DNA of 11,885 nt from an uncultured Oscillibacter sp. (GCA_948902155.1 CAQVQZ010000050.1:1-11885); one strand, 5' to 3'. Numbered from the stretch's first letter, positions 1-7,900 are shown. Notes: generated by a model from the sequence alone, not told the origin. Made by a program: numbers and translations.

Positions 1-50
1 TCATAATTTCTCATCTCCACACGCTGCTCAAACGCTTATGAATACAGGTT

Positions 51-752
51 CTAAGCTTGAACGTCGATCTCGCCGCCGGGGACGGGTTCCGGAGCCACGG
101 CGCTGCCTGCCGCGTACTGCTGGGCCACGGCGTCGGCAGAGGGCTGGAGGGAGGCGGCGAGGTCCTGGGCCTGCTTTTGAAGCTCCATGCGGGTGGTGGA
201 GAGCTGGGCCTGCATCCGGTTGTCGATCTCCGCTTCCCGGATGTAGCCGGATTCCCGGATCATCCGCATCGCCTGTTTCCGGCGGAGCTCCTGGCGCTGG
301 CGCTGGGCTTCCCGGGTCCGCTTTTCCCGGGCCAGCTTGGCCTGACGGGCTTCGGCCACTTTTTCCCGGTCCAGCTCCCGGCTCTTTTTCCCGGCGCGGG
401 TGACGGCTTTCTGGAGCTGGTTGATGGCGGCTTGGATACGCTGGGAATTGTCCGGGTCCGTCCGTTTGGCCGCTTTCAGCCGGGCAATCTGCCGCCGGGC
501 GTATCCGGCGGCGGCGGTGACCTCGGAGGGGCGCTTCGCCCTGGCCAGGCGGGCGTAGGCTTCCATGGGGGCGTCGCCGTAGCGGGGATTGCCCTTCAGG
601 CCCTTGAATTTCTCCCGGACCGCGTCGGCTTTTTCCCGGGCGTCCCGCATCATCTCATAGATATCGGGGGAGGCGTCTCTGGCCTCCTGGGCCCTGGGAG
701 AGGACTGGGCCTGCCAGGAGGCGGCTGTGCGGGTGACTTGCATATCGCTCAT
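51..752 (-). CDS. Charged coiled-coil protein of unknown function (233 aa)
   Basis: I do not recognise this family. The protein has no signal peptide or membrane segment, so it is probably cytoplasmic. A long, strongly charged helical stretch rich in Arg, Lys, Glu, Gln and Ala runs from about residue 103 to 203 and looks like a continuous coiled coil. The N-terminal 100 residues are also mostly helical and basic, and the last 25 are Ala/Pro/Gly-rich and probably flexible. The ATG at 752 is preceded by a good ribosome binding site (AGGAGGG on the minus strand), which fixes the start; the gene ends with TAG. It lies 101 bases downstream of the PadR gene on the same strand and has its own possible promoter in that gap, so it could be co-transcribed with padR or controlled by it. 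That link is inferred from position only. Confidence 0.85.
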   Translation of the reverse strand: MSDMQVTRTAASWQAQSSPRAQEARDASPDIYEMMRDAREKADAVREKFKGLKGNPRYGDAPMEAYARLARAKRPSEVTAAAGYARRQIARLKAAKRTDPDNSQRIQAAINQLQKAVTRAGKKSRELDREKVAEARQAKLAREKRTREAQRQRQELRRKQAMRMIRESGYIREAEIDNRMQAQLSTTRMELQKQAQDLAASLQPSADAVAQQYAAGSAVAPEPVPGGEIDVQA

Positions 753-792
753 GGCGGGCCCTCCTGTTCCGGGTGATTTGGCTGGTATACTA

Positions 793-822
793 TTTATATC
801 GGCAGAATGGATGAAAAGTGAA
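793..822 (-). promoter_or_regulatory. Possible promoter of the coiled-coil protein gene
   Basis: On the minus strand a TATAAA -10 box (793-798) lies 18 bases from TTCACT (817-822), a fair -35 match. It sits about 40 bases upstream of the ATG at 752. The local AT-rich patch stands out in an otherwise GC-rich region. This is a weak call because the -35 box is poor. Confidence 0.4.
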
Positions 823-853
823 GACGGGGCGGGGAAAAATTTGGAGGAGGGTT

Positions 854-1225
854 TTAGGCTTCATCCGGTTTCTCCTCGTCGCCCAGGAGCAGGGCGACGC
901 CGTTGATGATGCGGTGGTAGCGGGAGAGCAGGTCCGCTAAGTAGCGTATCCCGTCCGGGGTGATTTGATAATACTGCCTCCGGCGGCCGTCGGGGGCGGG
1001 CTTTTTGTACGCTTCCAGGATGTAGCCGTTTTCGATGAGGCGGTAGAAGAGCATATAGGGAGACGCCAGGCGCAGGACGTTCCCGGTTTCCCGCTGGATG
1101 CTCTGCCGGATTTGGGCGGCGTGCATGTCCTCCCGGCTCAGCAGGGTCAGAACCAGCATCTCCGTTACCGCGCGTTTCAGATTGTCTTCCATACCCTGGA
1201 CGGGGTTGGGGGTCGATGGCGGCAT
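854..1225 (-). CDS. PadR-family transcriptional regulator
   Basis: Small DNA-binding regulator of 123 aa. PadR proteins are winged-helix dimers, often auto-repressing and ligand-responsive. Residues about 17-100 fit the PadR domain: a first helix EMLVLTLLS, the recognition-helix area around 50-66 (SPYMLFYRLIENGYI), and the wing with the family-typical basic turn DGRRRQYYQITPDG at 79-92. The short C-terminal helix would serve in dimerisation. The start at 1225 has a strong ribosome binding site (AGGAGGG, about 6 bases away); the internal Met12 has only a weak one. A good promoter lies just upstream. The nearest possible target besides itself is the downstream coiled-coil gene; no transporter or enzyme gene is adjacent, so its ligand and regulon cannot be read from this window. 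Confidence 0.93.
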   Translation of the reverse strand: MPPSTPNPVQGMEDNLKRAVTEMLVLTLLSREDMHAAQIRQSIQRETGNVLRLASPYMLFYRLIENGYILEAYKKPAPDGRRRQYYQITPDGIRYLADLLSRYHRIINGVALLLGDEEKPDEA

Positions 1226-1260
1226 TGCGTCCCTCCTTTTGTCGGTTGGGTTCTGGGGAA

Positions 1261-1290
1261 ATGATACAACATTTATTGGCGGTTCGTCAA
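1261..1290 (-). promoter_or_regulatory. Promoter of the PadR gene, with a possible operator
   Basis: On the minus strand TTGACG (1285-1290) and TATCAT (1261-1266) are separated by 18 bases; both boxes match the sigma-A consensus in five of six positions. The -10 box lies inside ATGTTGTATCAT (1261-1272 read on the minus strand), an imperfect ATG...CAT dyad. PadR proteins commonly bind ATG/CAT-type dyads, so autoregulation is plausible, but the dyad is weak. Confidence 0.7.
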
Positions 1291-1329
1291 TATTGGGGGA
1301 AGGGAAAAGGTTGGGATTGCGTATTTTTT

Positions 1330-1412
1330 ATGAGGGGGATGGGTATGAGCCGCCCGTTTTCTTTGGTCTGAGTGGTCTCGGGGAAACGGGCGGCTGGTAG
1401 CCGCCCCTGCAT
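1330..1412. repeat. MITE-like palindromic repeat, copy 1 (83 bp)
   Basis: Short non-coding element with inverted ends. The right end (1380-1412) matches the reverse complement of the left end of copy 2 (4708-4740) at 28 of 33 positions, all five differences being transitions. Within this copy GCCGCCCGTTT (1349-1359) pairs perfectly with 1384-1394, and the right end alone folds as GGGCGGCT-ggt-AGCCGCCC (1388-1406), so two competing hairpins are possible. The left end (about 1330-1348) is degraded. There is no coding capacity. It lies 54 bases upstream of the -35 box of the three-gene operon. Confidence 0.8.
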
Positions 1413-1466
1413 AGCTTCTACGAGAAAGACTTTCAATAAAAATTATCTCCCTTTAAGAGAAAAATA

Positions 1467-1495
1467 TTGACAGAGCTGGAAAGGGGTGGTATTCT
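1467..1495 (+). promoter_or_regulatory. Promoter of the three-gene operon
   Basis: A perfect -35 box TTGACA (1467-1472), a 17-base spacer, and a -10 box TATTCT (1490-1495) preceded by TGG, which gives an extended -10. The predicted transcript starts near 1502, about 35 bases before the ATG at 1538. Its position excludes the upstream in-frame TTG at 1496 as the translation start. Confidence 0.82.
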
Positions 1496-1537
1496 TTGGG
1501 TGAGAACAACGCGTTATTTTATGGGGAGGTTGAGACT

Positions 1538-2128
1538 ATGAATATTCCAAGTGATCGGGTCTCCCGCGGTTCTTCTTATTCCGGCGTGCCGGACTATGCG
1601 GCGGAGAAAAAGACGGAATCGGCTTTCGCCAAATATCTGGACGTGGACCGCCAGCGGCAGATGATGTGGGAGCTGCCGCCGGGGAAGGGACTGTCCTCCG
1701 TGTATATGCAGTTTATGGACGACTACCGGGCTTGGAAAGCCCAGAGGGCAGAGGAGGCTTTGCCGGATTCCCAGGGGTGGACGGAGGAAAATCTGAACTT
1801 CCTGCGGGAGCGGTATGGCGGGGACGATTTGTCCGCCTTTGAGATTTACGAAGCGCTGGACACGATGCAGGACCTGGGGCTGATCTCCCAAAAGGCGAAG
1901 AACTGCGCCACAGGAAACTGCTTGATTGCCATCGACATGAAAAGCGGGATTTGCAGGGCGAGCGTACATCCCGATTCCAAGGCGGCTTGGCTGCATGGGT
2001 TCGACGAGACGCCTATCGTCGGGTTCTGCGGATTAGAAGACATTCTTTCCTGGGCAAAGGAGTTTCGGGACGGCGATTGGCCGGATTGCATCACCCACGC
2101 GGAAGCGGTGGCTCGGGGCTGGGTTTAA
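1538..2128 (+). CDS. Unknown protein, first gene of a three-gene operon (196 aa)
   Basis: No known family recognised. There is no signal peptide or membrane helix, so it is probably cytoplasmic. The N-terminal 25 residues are Ser/Tyr-rich and likely disordered, followed by SAFAKYL (28-34), a motif nearly repeated in the third gene. Residues 81-118 look helical and contain S99-x2-E102-x11-G114-x-I116-S117, a pattern found with the same spacing in the second gene. The C-terminal part has several cysteines (123, 128, 139, 164, 184) and aromatic residues. The ATG at 1538 is chosen because GGGGAGG lies 8 bases upstream and the in-frame TTG at 1496 overlaps the -10 box. The next gene starts 20 bases after the stop, so the two are surely co-transcribed. 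Confidence 0.88.
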   Translation: MNIPSDRVSRGSSYSGVPDYAAEKKTESAFAKYLDVDRQRQMMWELPPGKGLSSVYMQFMDDYRAWKAQRAEEALPDSQGWTEENLNFLRERYGGDDLSAFEIYEALDTMQDLGLISQKAKNCATGNCLIAIDMKSGICRASVHPDSKAAWLHGFDETPIVGFCGLEDILSWAKEFRDGDWPDCITHAEAVARGWV

Positions 2129-2148
2129 ACATACGAGGAGGATTTGAT

Positions 2149-2733
2149 ATGGACAGAGGGGTCAATTACATTGTGAACAACACGGGCGTTCCTACGTCGG
2201 AGTGGGGGAAGTACAAGGAGGCGGGGGTCAATCCCGACGGGCCTTCAGTGGACTTCTCGGAGCTTTTGTCCGGCAAGAGCCGGGAGATCACCGGAAAGCT
2301 GACCGACGGAGCGAAGAAGACCTTACAGCGGCTGAAAAACAATCCAAATTCCATTTCCAAGGTGGAGTGGCTGGACCTCATGCATGAGCTGAACGCCATG
2401 GGGGCCGTCAGCGACGTAGATTATCAGGGAACCGATATGATGCTCCATCTGGTGCCCCTGGGGAATGATATGGACAACCCTTTCCCCATCCCGGCGGACA
2501 TGCGGAACACGCTGGACCGCATCAATCAATGGCCGGGAAATCCTCTGGACTACCTGGACCAGTGGGCCTTTTCCCTGAAAAAGTGGGGGGCGGAGCTGTC
2601 CATGGAGCGGAACCGGGACGGGTCGCTCAAGTACAAGGACGTCTCCCCAATCTATGACCAGGCAGCGGCCTGCGGGCGGGTGGCCAATCTGATCCGGGGT
2701 CTGCTGACGGCGGATGTGTGGGCCGAAAACTAA
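2149..2733 (+). CDS. Unknown protein, second gene of the operon (194 aa)
   Basis: Not recognised; no signal peptide or membrane segment. After a short N-terminus comes a FSELL stretch (36-40, in a PSVDFSELL context) that loosely resembles the SAFAxxL motif of its neighbours. Then follows a Lys-rich helix (43-64) and the block S70-x2-E73-x11-G85-x-V87-S88, matching the first gene at the same spacing. The middle has an acidic, Pro-rich stretch near 105-118. The ATG at 2149 follows GAGGAGG by 7 bases; the frame is open further upstream, but that part lies within the preceding gene in another frame. Only 12 bases separate it from the third gene. The three proteins of nearly equal size may be diverged relatives or partners; function unknown. 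Confidence 0.88.
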   Translation: MDRGVNYIVNNTGVPTSEWGKYKEAGVNPDGPSVDFSELLSGKSREITGKLTDGAKKTLQRLKNNPNSISKVEWLDLMHELNAMGAVSDVDYQGTDMMLHLVPLGNDMDNPFPIPADMRNTLDRINQWPGNPLDYLDQWAFSLKKWGAELSMERNRDGSLKYKDVSPIYDQAAACGRVANLIRGLLTADVWAEN

Positions 2734-2745
2734 GGAGGCGCGTTT

Positions 2746-3342
2746 ATGAAGATCGGGACGCTGTTTGATTCCATGCCGCCGAACGGTGCGGCGCTTCTGC
2801 GGCGGGCGGGCCCGTCCGCCTTTGCGGAGAGCCTGGCGGCGGAACAGGAGGGGTTACCCCACCGCTATATCCAGGGGCCGGGCTTCTCGCTGCGGATGGG
2901 GGAAAACCTCCTTTGCAGCGGCGGCGTGGGCGGCGGGAACGTACAGACCTACGAGGCGGAGTTTACGGAGGATTCTACGGACGAGGACCCCGTCGTCCGC
3001 ATCCGGGGCACGGGTAGGAGCGGGGCGTTTGATTTCACCTGCCGCATCCGGGACATCGACCCCGCCAACGCCTCTTACGCGGAGCTGGCGGCGCTGAATC
3101 GCTGGCTCTGCCGCACGGGAGTCTATCAGACGAAGTTCTCCAGCCAGGCGGGGAGCGTGCTGCCCTGCGGGATGGACTGCTGGGATATTGCGGTGAAGCG
3201 GGATTTTATCGGGGAGATTCGCAAGTTCCTCGCCTCCGATTCCGCCCATTACCCGAAGTTCGGCCCGGATATCTACGGGTACGCCCGTGAGCTGCTGGGG
3301 GTTTATGAGAAGTGTGCGGGGAGCGGCGCGGAAGACTCCTGA
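2746..3342 (+). CDS. Unknown protein, third gene of the operon (198 aa)
   Basis: Not recognised; no secretion signal or membrane segment. SAFAESL at 24-30 nearly copies SAFAKYL of the first gene. A Gly-rich strand region (44-66) leads to a beta-rich, acidic middle (67-105), then a helix with S110-x2-E113-x7-L121-x3-G125, sharing its spacing with the motif of the two preceding genes. Six cysteines are present (57, 99, 122, 141, 145, 190), including a C141-x3-C145 pair, but no clear metal site. The ATG at 2746 has AAGGAGG 7 bases upstream, overlapping the stop of the preceding gene. It ends the operon and is followed by a strong terminator. Confidence 0.9.
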   Translation: MKIGTLFDSMPPNGAALLRRAGPSAFAESLAAEQEGLPHRYIQGPGFSLRMGENLLCSGGVGGGNVQTYEAEFTEDSTDEDPVVRIRGTGRSGAFDFTCRIRDIDPANASYAELAALNRWLCRTGVYQTKFSSQAGSVLPCGMDCWDIAVKRDFIGEIRKFLASDSAHYPKFGPDIYGYARELLGVYEKCAGSGAEDS

Positions 3343-3353
3343 CAGCATGTGAG

Positions 3354-3391
3354 AAAGCCACGGAAATTCAAGGAATTTCCGTGGCTTTTTT
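3354..3391. terminator. Rho-independent terminator between convergent genes
   Basis: A perfect 16-bp stem (3354-3369 with 3373-3388) closes a 3-base AAG loop, and the T-run continues to 3391. On the minus strand the same stem is followed by TTTCTC, so it probably also terminates the DUF4317 gene arriving from the other side. Confidence 0.93.
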
Positions 3392-3408
3392 CCGGTCGGG
3401 GCGGTGGT

Positions 3409-4566
3409 TTAGTCCTCTGAGGGCTCCTTTTCGGCTTCCAGGCCCACGGCCAGGCCGTTGACCTCCACGCCGTCCCCGGCGGGGATGACCAAACATTTCC
3501 GGCCGTCGATGATGCGGGTCTCCACCAGATAGCTGTACTCCGGGTCGATGGAAATGGTGACCTGCTCGGTCTTGATGTCGAAGCGCTTGCTGTCGATGAG
3601 GTTTTCCGGGTTCAGCGCCGCGCCGCCGAAAGCCTGGCTGCACTGCTCCTGGAAGGCGGCGGTCCGCTCCTCCGGCACGCCGCAGTCCCGGAGGATGCCG
3701 CCGATCTCCCCAGTGGAGAGGGCCAGGGGCTCCGCCTCCTTGTCCTCTTTGTGCTGCTCGATGCGCTCCAACAGACGGCCATGGACGGCCTGGGCCACCT
3801 CCAGGCTGTAGGCGTCTTCCAAGGCCCCAGTGAGGGCGCTCTGGAACGCCTCCCGCTGCTCAGCGGCGGACATGGGGGGCTCAGTGCGGAAAATGGCGTC
3901 GATGAACTCCTGGTGGAGCTGGTCGGCCTTGCGGGAGTAGAAGAGGGCGTTGTAGATGTTGGCGGCGCGGTCGTCGAAGGCCGGGAAGAGGAAGCCCAGC
4001 TCCGGGGCGGAGACGATCTGCCCGGCGGCGCAGCTGTGGAACTCGTTCTCGCCGGGGAAATAGCCCAGCTCCATCTTGCAGTTTTTCACCGGACAGACGC
4101 TGCATACGATGTAAGAGAACACCTGGTCCGAGGCGTCGGCCTGGGTCTCGCCGTCCTTCCCCCGGTGGGGGACGTCGTAGGCGTCGTGGGCCAGGAGGAG
4201 GAGATAGTTGCTGTCCCCCATGTCCAGGGAGTCGATGACGGCGCGATAGAAGGTTTCCCGGATCTCGCCGTCCTTCAGGGCGGACTCCCGCAGGGCGGAG
4301 AGCAGGCGGTGCTCGTCGCTGTCCATCACCTGGGCGGTGGAGAAGACCACGTCGATGAGGTTTTTCCCCAGGCTGCCGGAGAGGGTCTTTTTCAGGAGGC
4401 TGAGGTATTTTTCGGCCTCCTCCAGGGGCATATTGCCCAGGGATTCGTCCAGGTAGGAGATGATCTCCCGGCTGCCGCCGTTGACGTAGCAGCCGTAGAC
4501 GCGGCTGACGGCGCTCTTCTCCGGGCGGAAACGGCGGCGCAGTTCGCCGAGTTCTTTTTGGTTCAT
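3409..4566 (-). CDS. DUF4317 family protein
   Basis: A 385-aa protein of the DUF4317 family (Pfam), common in Clostridia and without an assigned function. The family pattern is seen throughout: MNQKELGELRRRFRPEKS at the N-terminus, YGCYVNGG and IISYLDESLG (25-44), EEAEKYLSLLKKTLSG (49-64), MDSDEHRLLSALR (81-93), LLLAHDAYDVPHRGKDGE (123-140), the cysteine segment C155-x2-C158-x4-C163 with H177 and C179, and GFLFPAFDDRAANIYNALFYSR (191-212). The length is as I remember for the family, so it appears intact. There is no signal peptide; it is likely cytoplasmic. The C-terminal 60 residues (about 325-375) look like a small beta domain. The ATG at 4566 has AGAGGA upstream. It is transcribed alone from its own promoter, divergent from the peptidase operon. 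Confidence 0.95.
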   Translation of the reverse strand: MNQKELGELRRRFRPEKSAVSRVYGCYVNGGSREIISYLDESLGNMPLEEAEKYLSLLKKTLSGSLGKNLIDVVFSTAQVMDSDEHRLLSALRESALKDGEIRETFYRAVIDSLDMGDSNYLLLLAHDAYDVPHRGKDGETQADASDQVFSYIVCSVCPVKNCKMELGYFPGENEFHSCAAGQIVSAPELGFLFPAFDDRAANIYNALFYSRKADQLHQEFIDAIFRTEPPMSAAEQREAFQSALTGALEDAYSLEVAQAVHGRLLERIEQHKEDKEAEPLALSTGEIGGILRDCGVPEERTAAFQEQCSQAFGGAALNPENLIDSKRFDIKTEQVTISIDPEYSYLVETRIIDGRKCLVIPAGDGVEVNGLAVGLEAEKEPSED

Positions 4567-4615
4567 AGGTTCCTCTCTTTCCGGCGGGGGCCGCCAGTTG
4601 GTTTGTCAAACATGT

Positions 4616-4644
4616 ATTCTACTAAAAAGGCGGGGAAAATGCAA
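4616..4644 (-). promoter_or_regulatory. Promoter of the DUF4317 gene
   Basis: On the minus strand TTGCAT (4639-4644) and TAGAAT (4616-4621) are separated by exactly 17 bases. This places the transcript start about 43 bases before the ATG at 4566. The leader contains a short GGCGG/CCGCC dyad of uncertain meaning. Confidence 0.7.
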
Positions 4645-4707
4645 GGGGGATTTCTGCAAAAGTTGGACCAAGAGGGGGATTCAGGGCGTTCTATCGATCG
4701 AACCGAA

Positions 4708-4841
4708 ATGTAGGGACGGTTATCAACCGCCCGTTTCCCCTTCAACCACCGGGGTTCATGGACCCGTTCGGACGATTCCGGACATTTCTCAAAAAGCATG
4801 GCGGTCGCAGAGGAACGGGCGTCCGACAGCTGCCCCTGCAT
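4708..4841. repeat. MITE-like palindromic repeat, copy 2 (134 bp)
   Basis: Longer copy of the element at 1330-1412. Its ends begin ATGTAGGG and finish CCCCTGCAT. The right end (4809-4841) matches the right end of copy 1 (1380-1412) at 25 of 33 positions, and the left end is its inverted counterpart. The extra internal sequence has further dyads, for example CGGAC near 4770 with GTCCG near 4821. No protein is encoded. It ends 39 bases upstream of the M60 -35 box, in the same orientation relative to the downstream gene as copy 1. Confidence 0.8.
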
Positions 4842-4880
4842 AAAACCTCCAATTGGGGCATTCCTTCCCCAAATCTCATC

Positions 4881-4909
4881 TTGCCAATCAGGAGGAAGCT
4901 TGCTATAAT
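4881..4909 (+). promoter_or_regulatory. Strong promoter of the M60 peptidase operon
   Basis: TTGCCA (4881-4886), a 17-base spacer, and a perfect TATAAT (4904-4909) preceded by TGC, giving an extended -10. Transcription should start near 4916, leaving a leader of about 60 bases. It is the best promoter match in the window. Confidence 0.87.
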
Positions 4910-4975
4910 TTCCTTGTCATTGCAGTTTTTGGGGCGCATCCTTTGCCCCGAATACGGAAAGAGAGGACGACGCTT

Positions 4976-7900
4976 ATGCGCATCAGAGAACGAATCCTGT
5001 CCCTGCTGCTGGCTGGGGCGCTGCTGCTGCCTGCCCTCCCGCCCGCGAAGGCGGCGGAACCGGAGGGGAGCGGCAGCGTCTCCGCCACCGTGCGGGTCGA
5101 CTGGCCCCAGAGTCTGGAGGCCCTCCGGGACCGGAACGTCCGGGCGGAGCTGTTCCAGGACGGGCGCTCCCTGGGGAGCATCTCCCTGGCGGAGGAGACC
5201 GAACAGAGCCGCCTGGGCGGCTATCCGGCGGAAGTAACGCTGCGGAACCAGGACGGCGGCGAGCTGGGCGGCGGAAGATGGCCGGGCTACCTGGATTTGA
5301 AGGTCGGCCGGCTGCCCAGGGGAGAGTACGCCCTGGAGTTTACCGGGGACGGTTACACCACATACCGCCAGAGGCTGTCTTTGCAGAATTACTCCCAGCA
5401 CGTCACCCTGGGCACGGCGGACGCCACCTTTACCCTGGGCGACGTGAACGGGGACGGCCGGGTGGACGACCGGGACCGGAGGGCCCTGTCCGGCGCGCTG
5501 GGAAGCGAGAGCCGGCGGGACCTGGAGCGCTATGACCTCAACGGCGACGGGGCCATCGACATTTACGACCTGACCTATCTCACCCGGAATCTCAGCGCCA
5601 GGGGACAGGCGGAGGTCCGGGATACCGCGCTGCTGCCGGCGCCTGTGCCGCCTTCCGGCGGCAACAGCGGCGATGACGGCGGCAGCAGCAGCGGCAGCAG
5701 CGCTTCTATCGGCGTCAGCCTGGGGGGCGGCGTCAGCCTGGTTTCCGGCGCGCTGGAAAATCTGCTTCGAAACGACGGCCAGACCGTGACCCTGGCGGCG
5801 GGCGGCGGTCCGGTGAGCTTCAGCGTCTCCATGTCAAAAGCGGTGGAGATGGAGGAAATCCAAATCGTCTCTCCCGAGGGCCCTGGGGCCATGAAGGAGG
5901 GAACCGTGGCCGTGGCCTACGCAGGCGGCGGCGGAGAGACGTTTGCCTTCGACCTCTCCCTGCCGGAGGGCGTGCGGGCCATCGGGCCGGTGGAGGGCAG
6001 CAGCATCGTCACCATCTCCCTGGGGCGGCGGGTGGCCGTCAAGGAGATCACCGTCACCGTGACCCGGTCCGAGGGCGGCGAGTACATCACGGTGGAGTCC
6101 ATCCGGTTCCTGAAGGACATCGTGCCGGAGGACCCCGCGCCCACGGAAAATAAAGTCCGGAATCTGACCGCCTCCGCCGGGAGCGAGCGGGTGTCCCTCC
6201 GCTGGACGGAGCTGCCCAACGTCTCCGGGTACCGGGTGGACTACTGGCTCGAGAGCGGCGGGACGAAGAAGTCCCTCCAGGTGAACGTGCCCCGTACCGA
6301 AATTACGGGGCTGGAGAACCTGAAAACCTATCTCTTCACCGTCACGCCGGTGGACGGGAATTGGGAGGGCGCCGCCTGTGACCCCGTGGCGGCGACGCCG
6401 CAGCCCGCCAGGGCTCCCAGCCCGCCGGACATGGTCAGCGTGGGCTCCCTGGACAGCGCTCTGCCGGTGTCCTGGAAGGCCAGCGAGAACGCCACGTTCT
6501 ACGAGGTCTGGTACAAGCCCTCGTCGGAGAGCACGTTCCGCCAGTGGGGCGGGCGGCTCAGCGGGACCAGCACCACCATCACCGGGCTGACCAACGGCGT
6601 GGAGTATTCCATCTACGTCACGGCGGGGAACAGCATCGGGACCAGCGGGCCCTCCCGCACGGCCCTGGGAACGCCTGCCGCCGTCGATTACTCCCGCCCG
6701 GCGGGCATCCCCACCGAGGGCGTCTTGGACTGGACGGCCATCGACCGGGTGTGGCTGGCCAACAAGAATAACGTGTCGCCCACCGCCTATCCCGCCGGGA
6801 AGCCCTTCCAGGAGTCCTTTATGGCCGACGGGGATTTCAGCACCCATTGGACCTCCCACTCCTACGGCGACGGCAACTGGTGGAACAGCAAGCAGATGTT
6901 CGCCACCTTCAAGCAGCCCGTGGACCTGAGCAGCGTCATCTGGGTGCCCCGGCTGGACGGGAGCTATGCCAACAACCTGCGGCTGTATACCGTCACGGTC
7001 TGGCGGCAGGGGGACGACCTGAACGGCCCCGGCACGCTGGTGTCCCCCGATCCCCTCCAGGGGGGCGACGGGTCCGACCATCACACCTGGCAGGCGGTGC
7101 GGAACAACCCCAGCGTGACCAAGTTCGCCGTGCTGCCCTTCAAGCCGGTGACGGACGTGGTGAAGATTTCCATTACCATCGAGCAGGTGGCCTACACGGC
7201 GGTGAGCCTGTCGGAATTGATGTTCATGGAATACGACCCGGCCCATTGCCTGCCGGACAACATTGAAAACCTCTTTGCCGGCGAGCTTCGGACCACCCTG
7301 CGCCCCGGCGTCACCCAGGCGCAGATTGACGCGCTCCGGGTCCGGCTGGAGGGAGACGAGAGAAACTATTACCTGAACATCGAGGCCCTGGCCGACGAGC
7401 TGAAGCTGGCGGAGGAGCTGCTGAACGGCGCTTCCGGCGGCGTGGTGGTCAACGGCGTCGAGTCCCGCGACGGCGGGGCGGACAGCGGGCTGTACCAGCA
7501 GGGCGGCAGCGTCCTCCAGCCTCTGGGCGCGGCGGCGGCCGGGAAGCAGGAGATCACCATCTACGCCACCGGCATCCCGGCGGGGCAGAAGCTGACGGTC
7601 TACGCCAGCCAGTTCAACGCCGAAGCCTCGGCCTGGCGGGCGGAGATCGGCGCGCTGTCCAACGGGCGGAACGTACTGACCGTGCCCCAGATCGGCAGTC
7701 AGAATACCCCCAGGGGCGGCAGCCTCTACCTGTCCTACGGCGGGACGAACCCCGAGAATATCCGGCTCCATGTCCGCCGGGCGGTGGATATCCCCGTGCT
7801 GGAGCTGGCGAATTGGTACGATTTGAGCGACGGGGCCCGGCGGGAGGTCCTGGGGCGCTATGCAGACGAGCTGGAAGCCTATGGGGCCGGCCTGGTTTCC

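Larger units (their letters stand above)
1226..1537. other. Divergent intergenic region between padR and the three-gene operon
   Basis: This 312-base gene-free stretch holds the padR promoter, repeat copy 1, the plus-strand operon promoter, and the ribosome binding site GGGGAGG at 1523-1529. Between the repeat and the operon promoter (1413-1466) it is AT-rich, with no further element that I can support. Confidence 0.7.
4567..4975. other. Divergent intergenic region between DUF4317 and the M60 operon
   Basis: This 409-base gene-free region holds two outward-facing promoters with repeat copy 2 between them. The stretch 4645-4707 has no further signal I can support. In the M60 leader, GGGGC (4931-4935) can pair with GCCCC (4945-4949), forming a small hairpin 11 bases before the ribosome binding site; a TTGGGG/CCCCAA dyad (4853-4858, 4867-4872) sits just upstream of the M60 -35 box and could be an operator. 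Confidence 0.6.

Noticed and set aside
1..50. A terminator after the coiled-coil gene
   Set aside because: The 50 bases before the window edge show no stem with a T-run; any terminator lies outside the window.
57..776. A 239-codon plus-strand open frame opposite the coiled-coil gene
   Set aside because: The minus-strand frame has a strong ribosome binding site and a sensible charged helical protein; this one is Gly/Pro-rich antisense.
1496..1537. TTG start at 1496 for the first gene of the three-gene operon
   Set aside because: It overlaps the end of the operon promoter and has no ribosome binding site; the ATG at 1538 has GGGGAGG upstream.
3751..4713. A 320-codon plus-strand open frame opposite the DUF4317 gene
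   Set aside because: The minus-strand DUF4317 protein matches its family over the full length; this frame is Gly/Val-rich antisense and runs into the repeat element.
4853..4975. N-terminal extension of the M60 protein from a TTG at 4853
   Set aside because: The extension spans the TTGCCA/TATAAT promoter and would bury the signal peptide; the ATG at 4976 has its own ribosome binding site.
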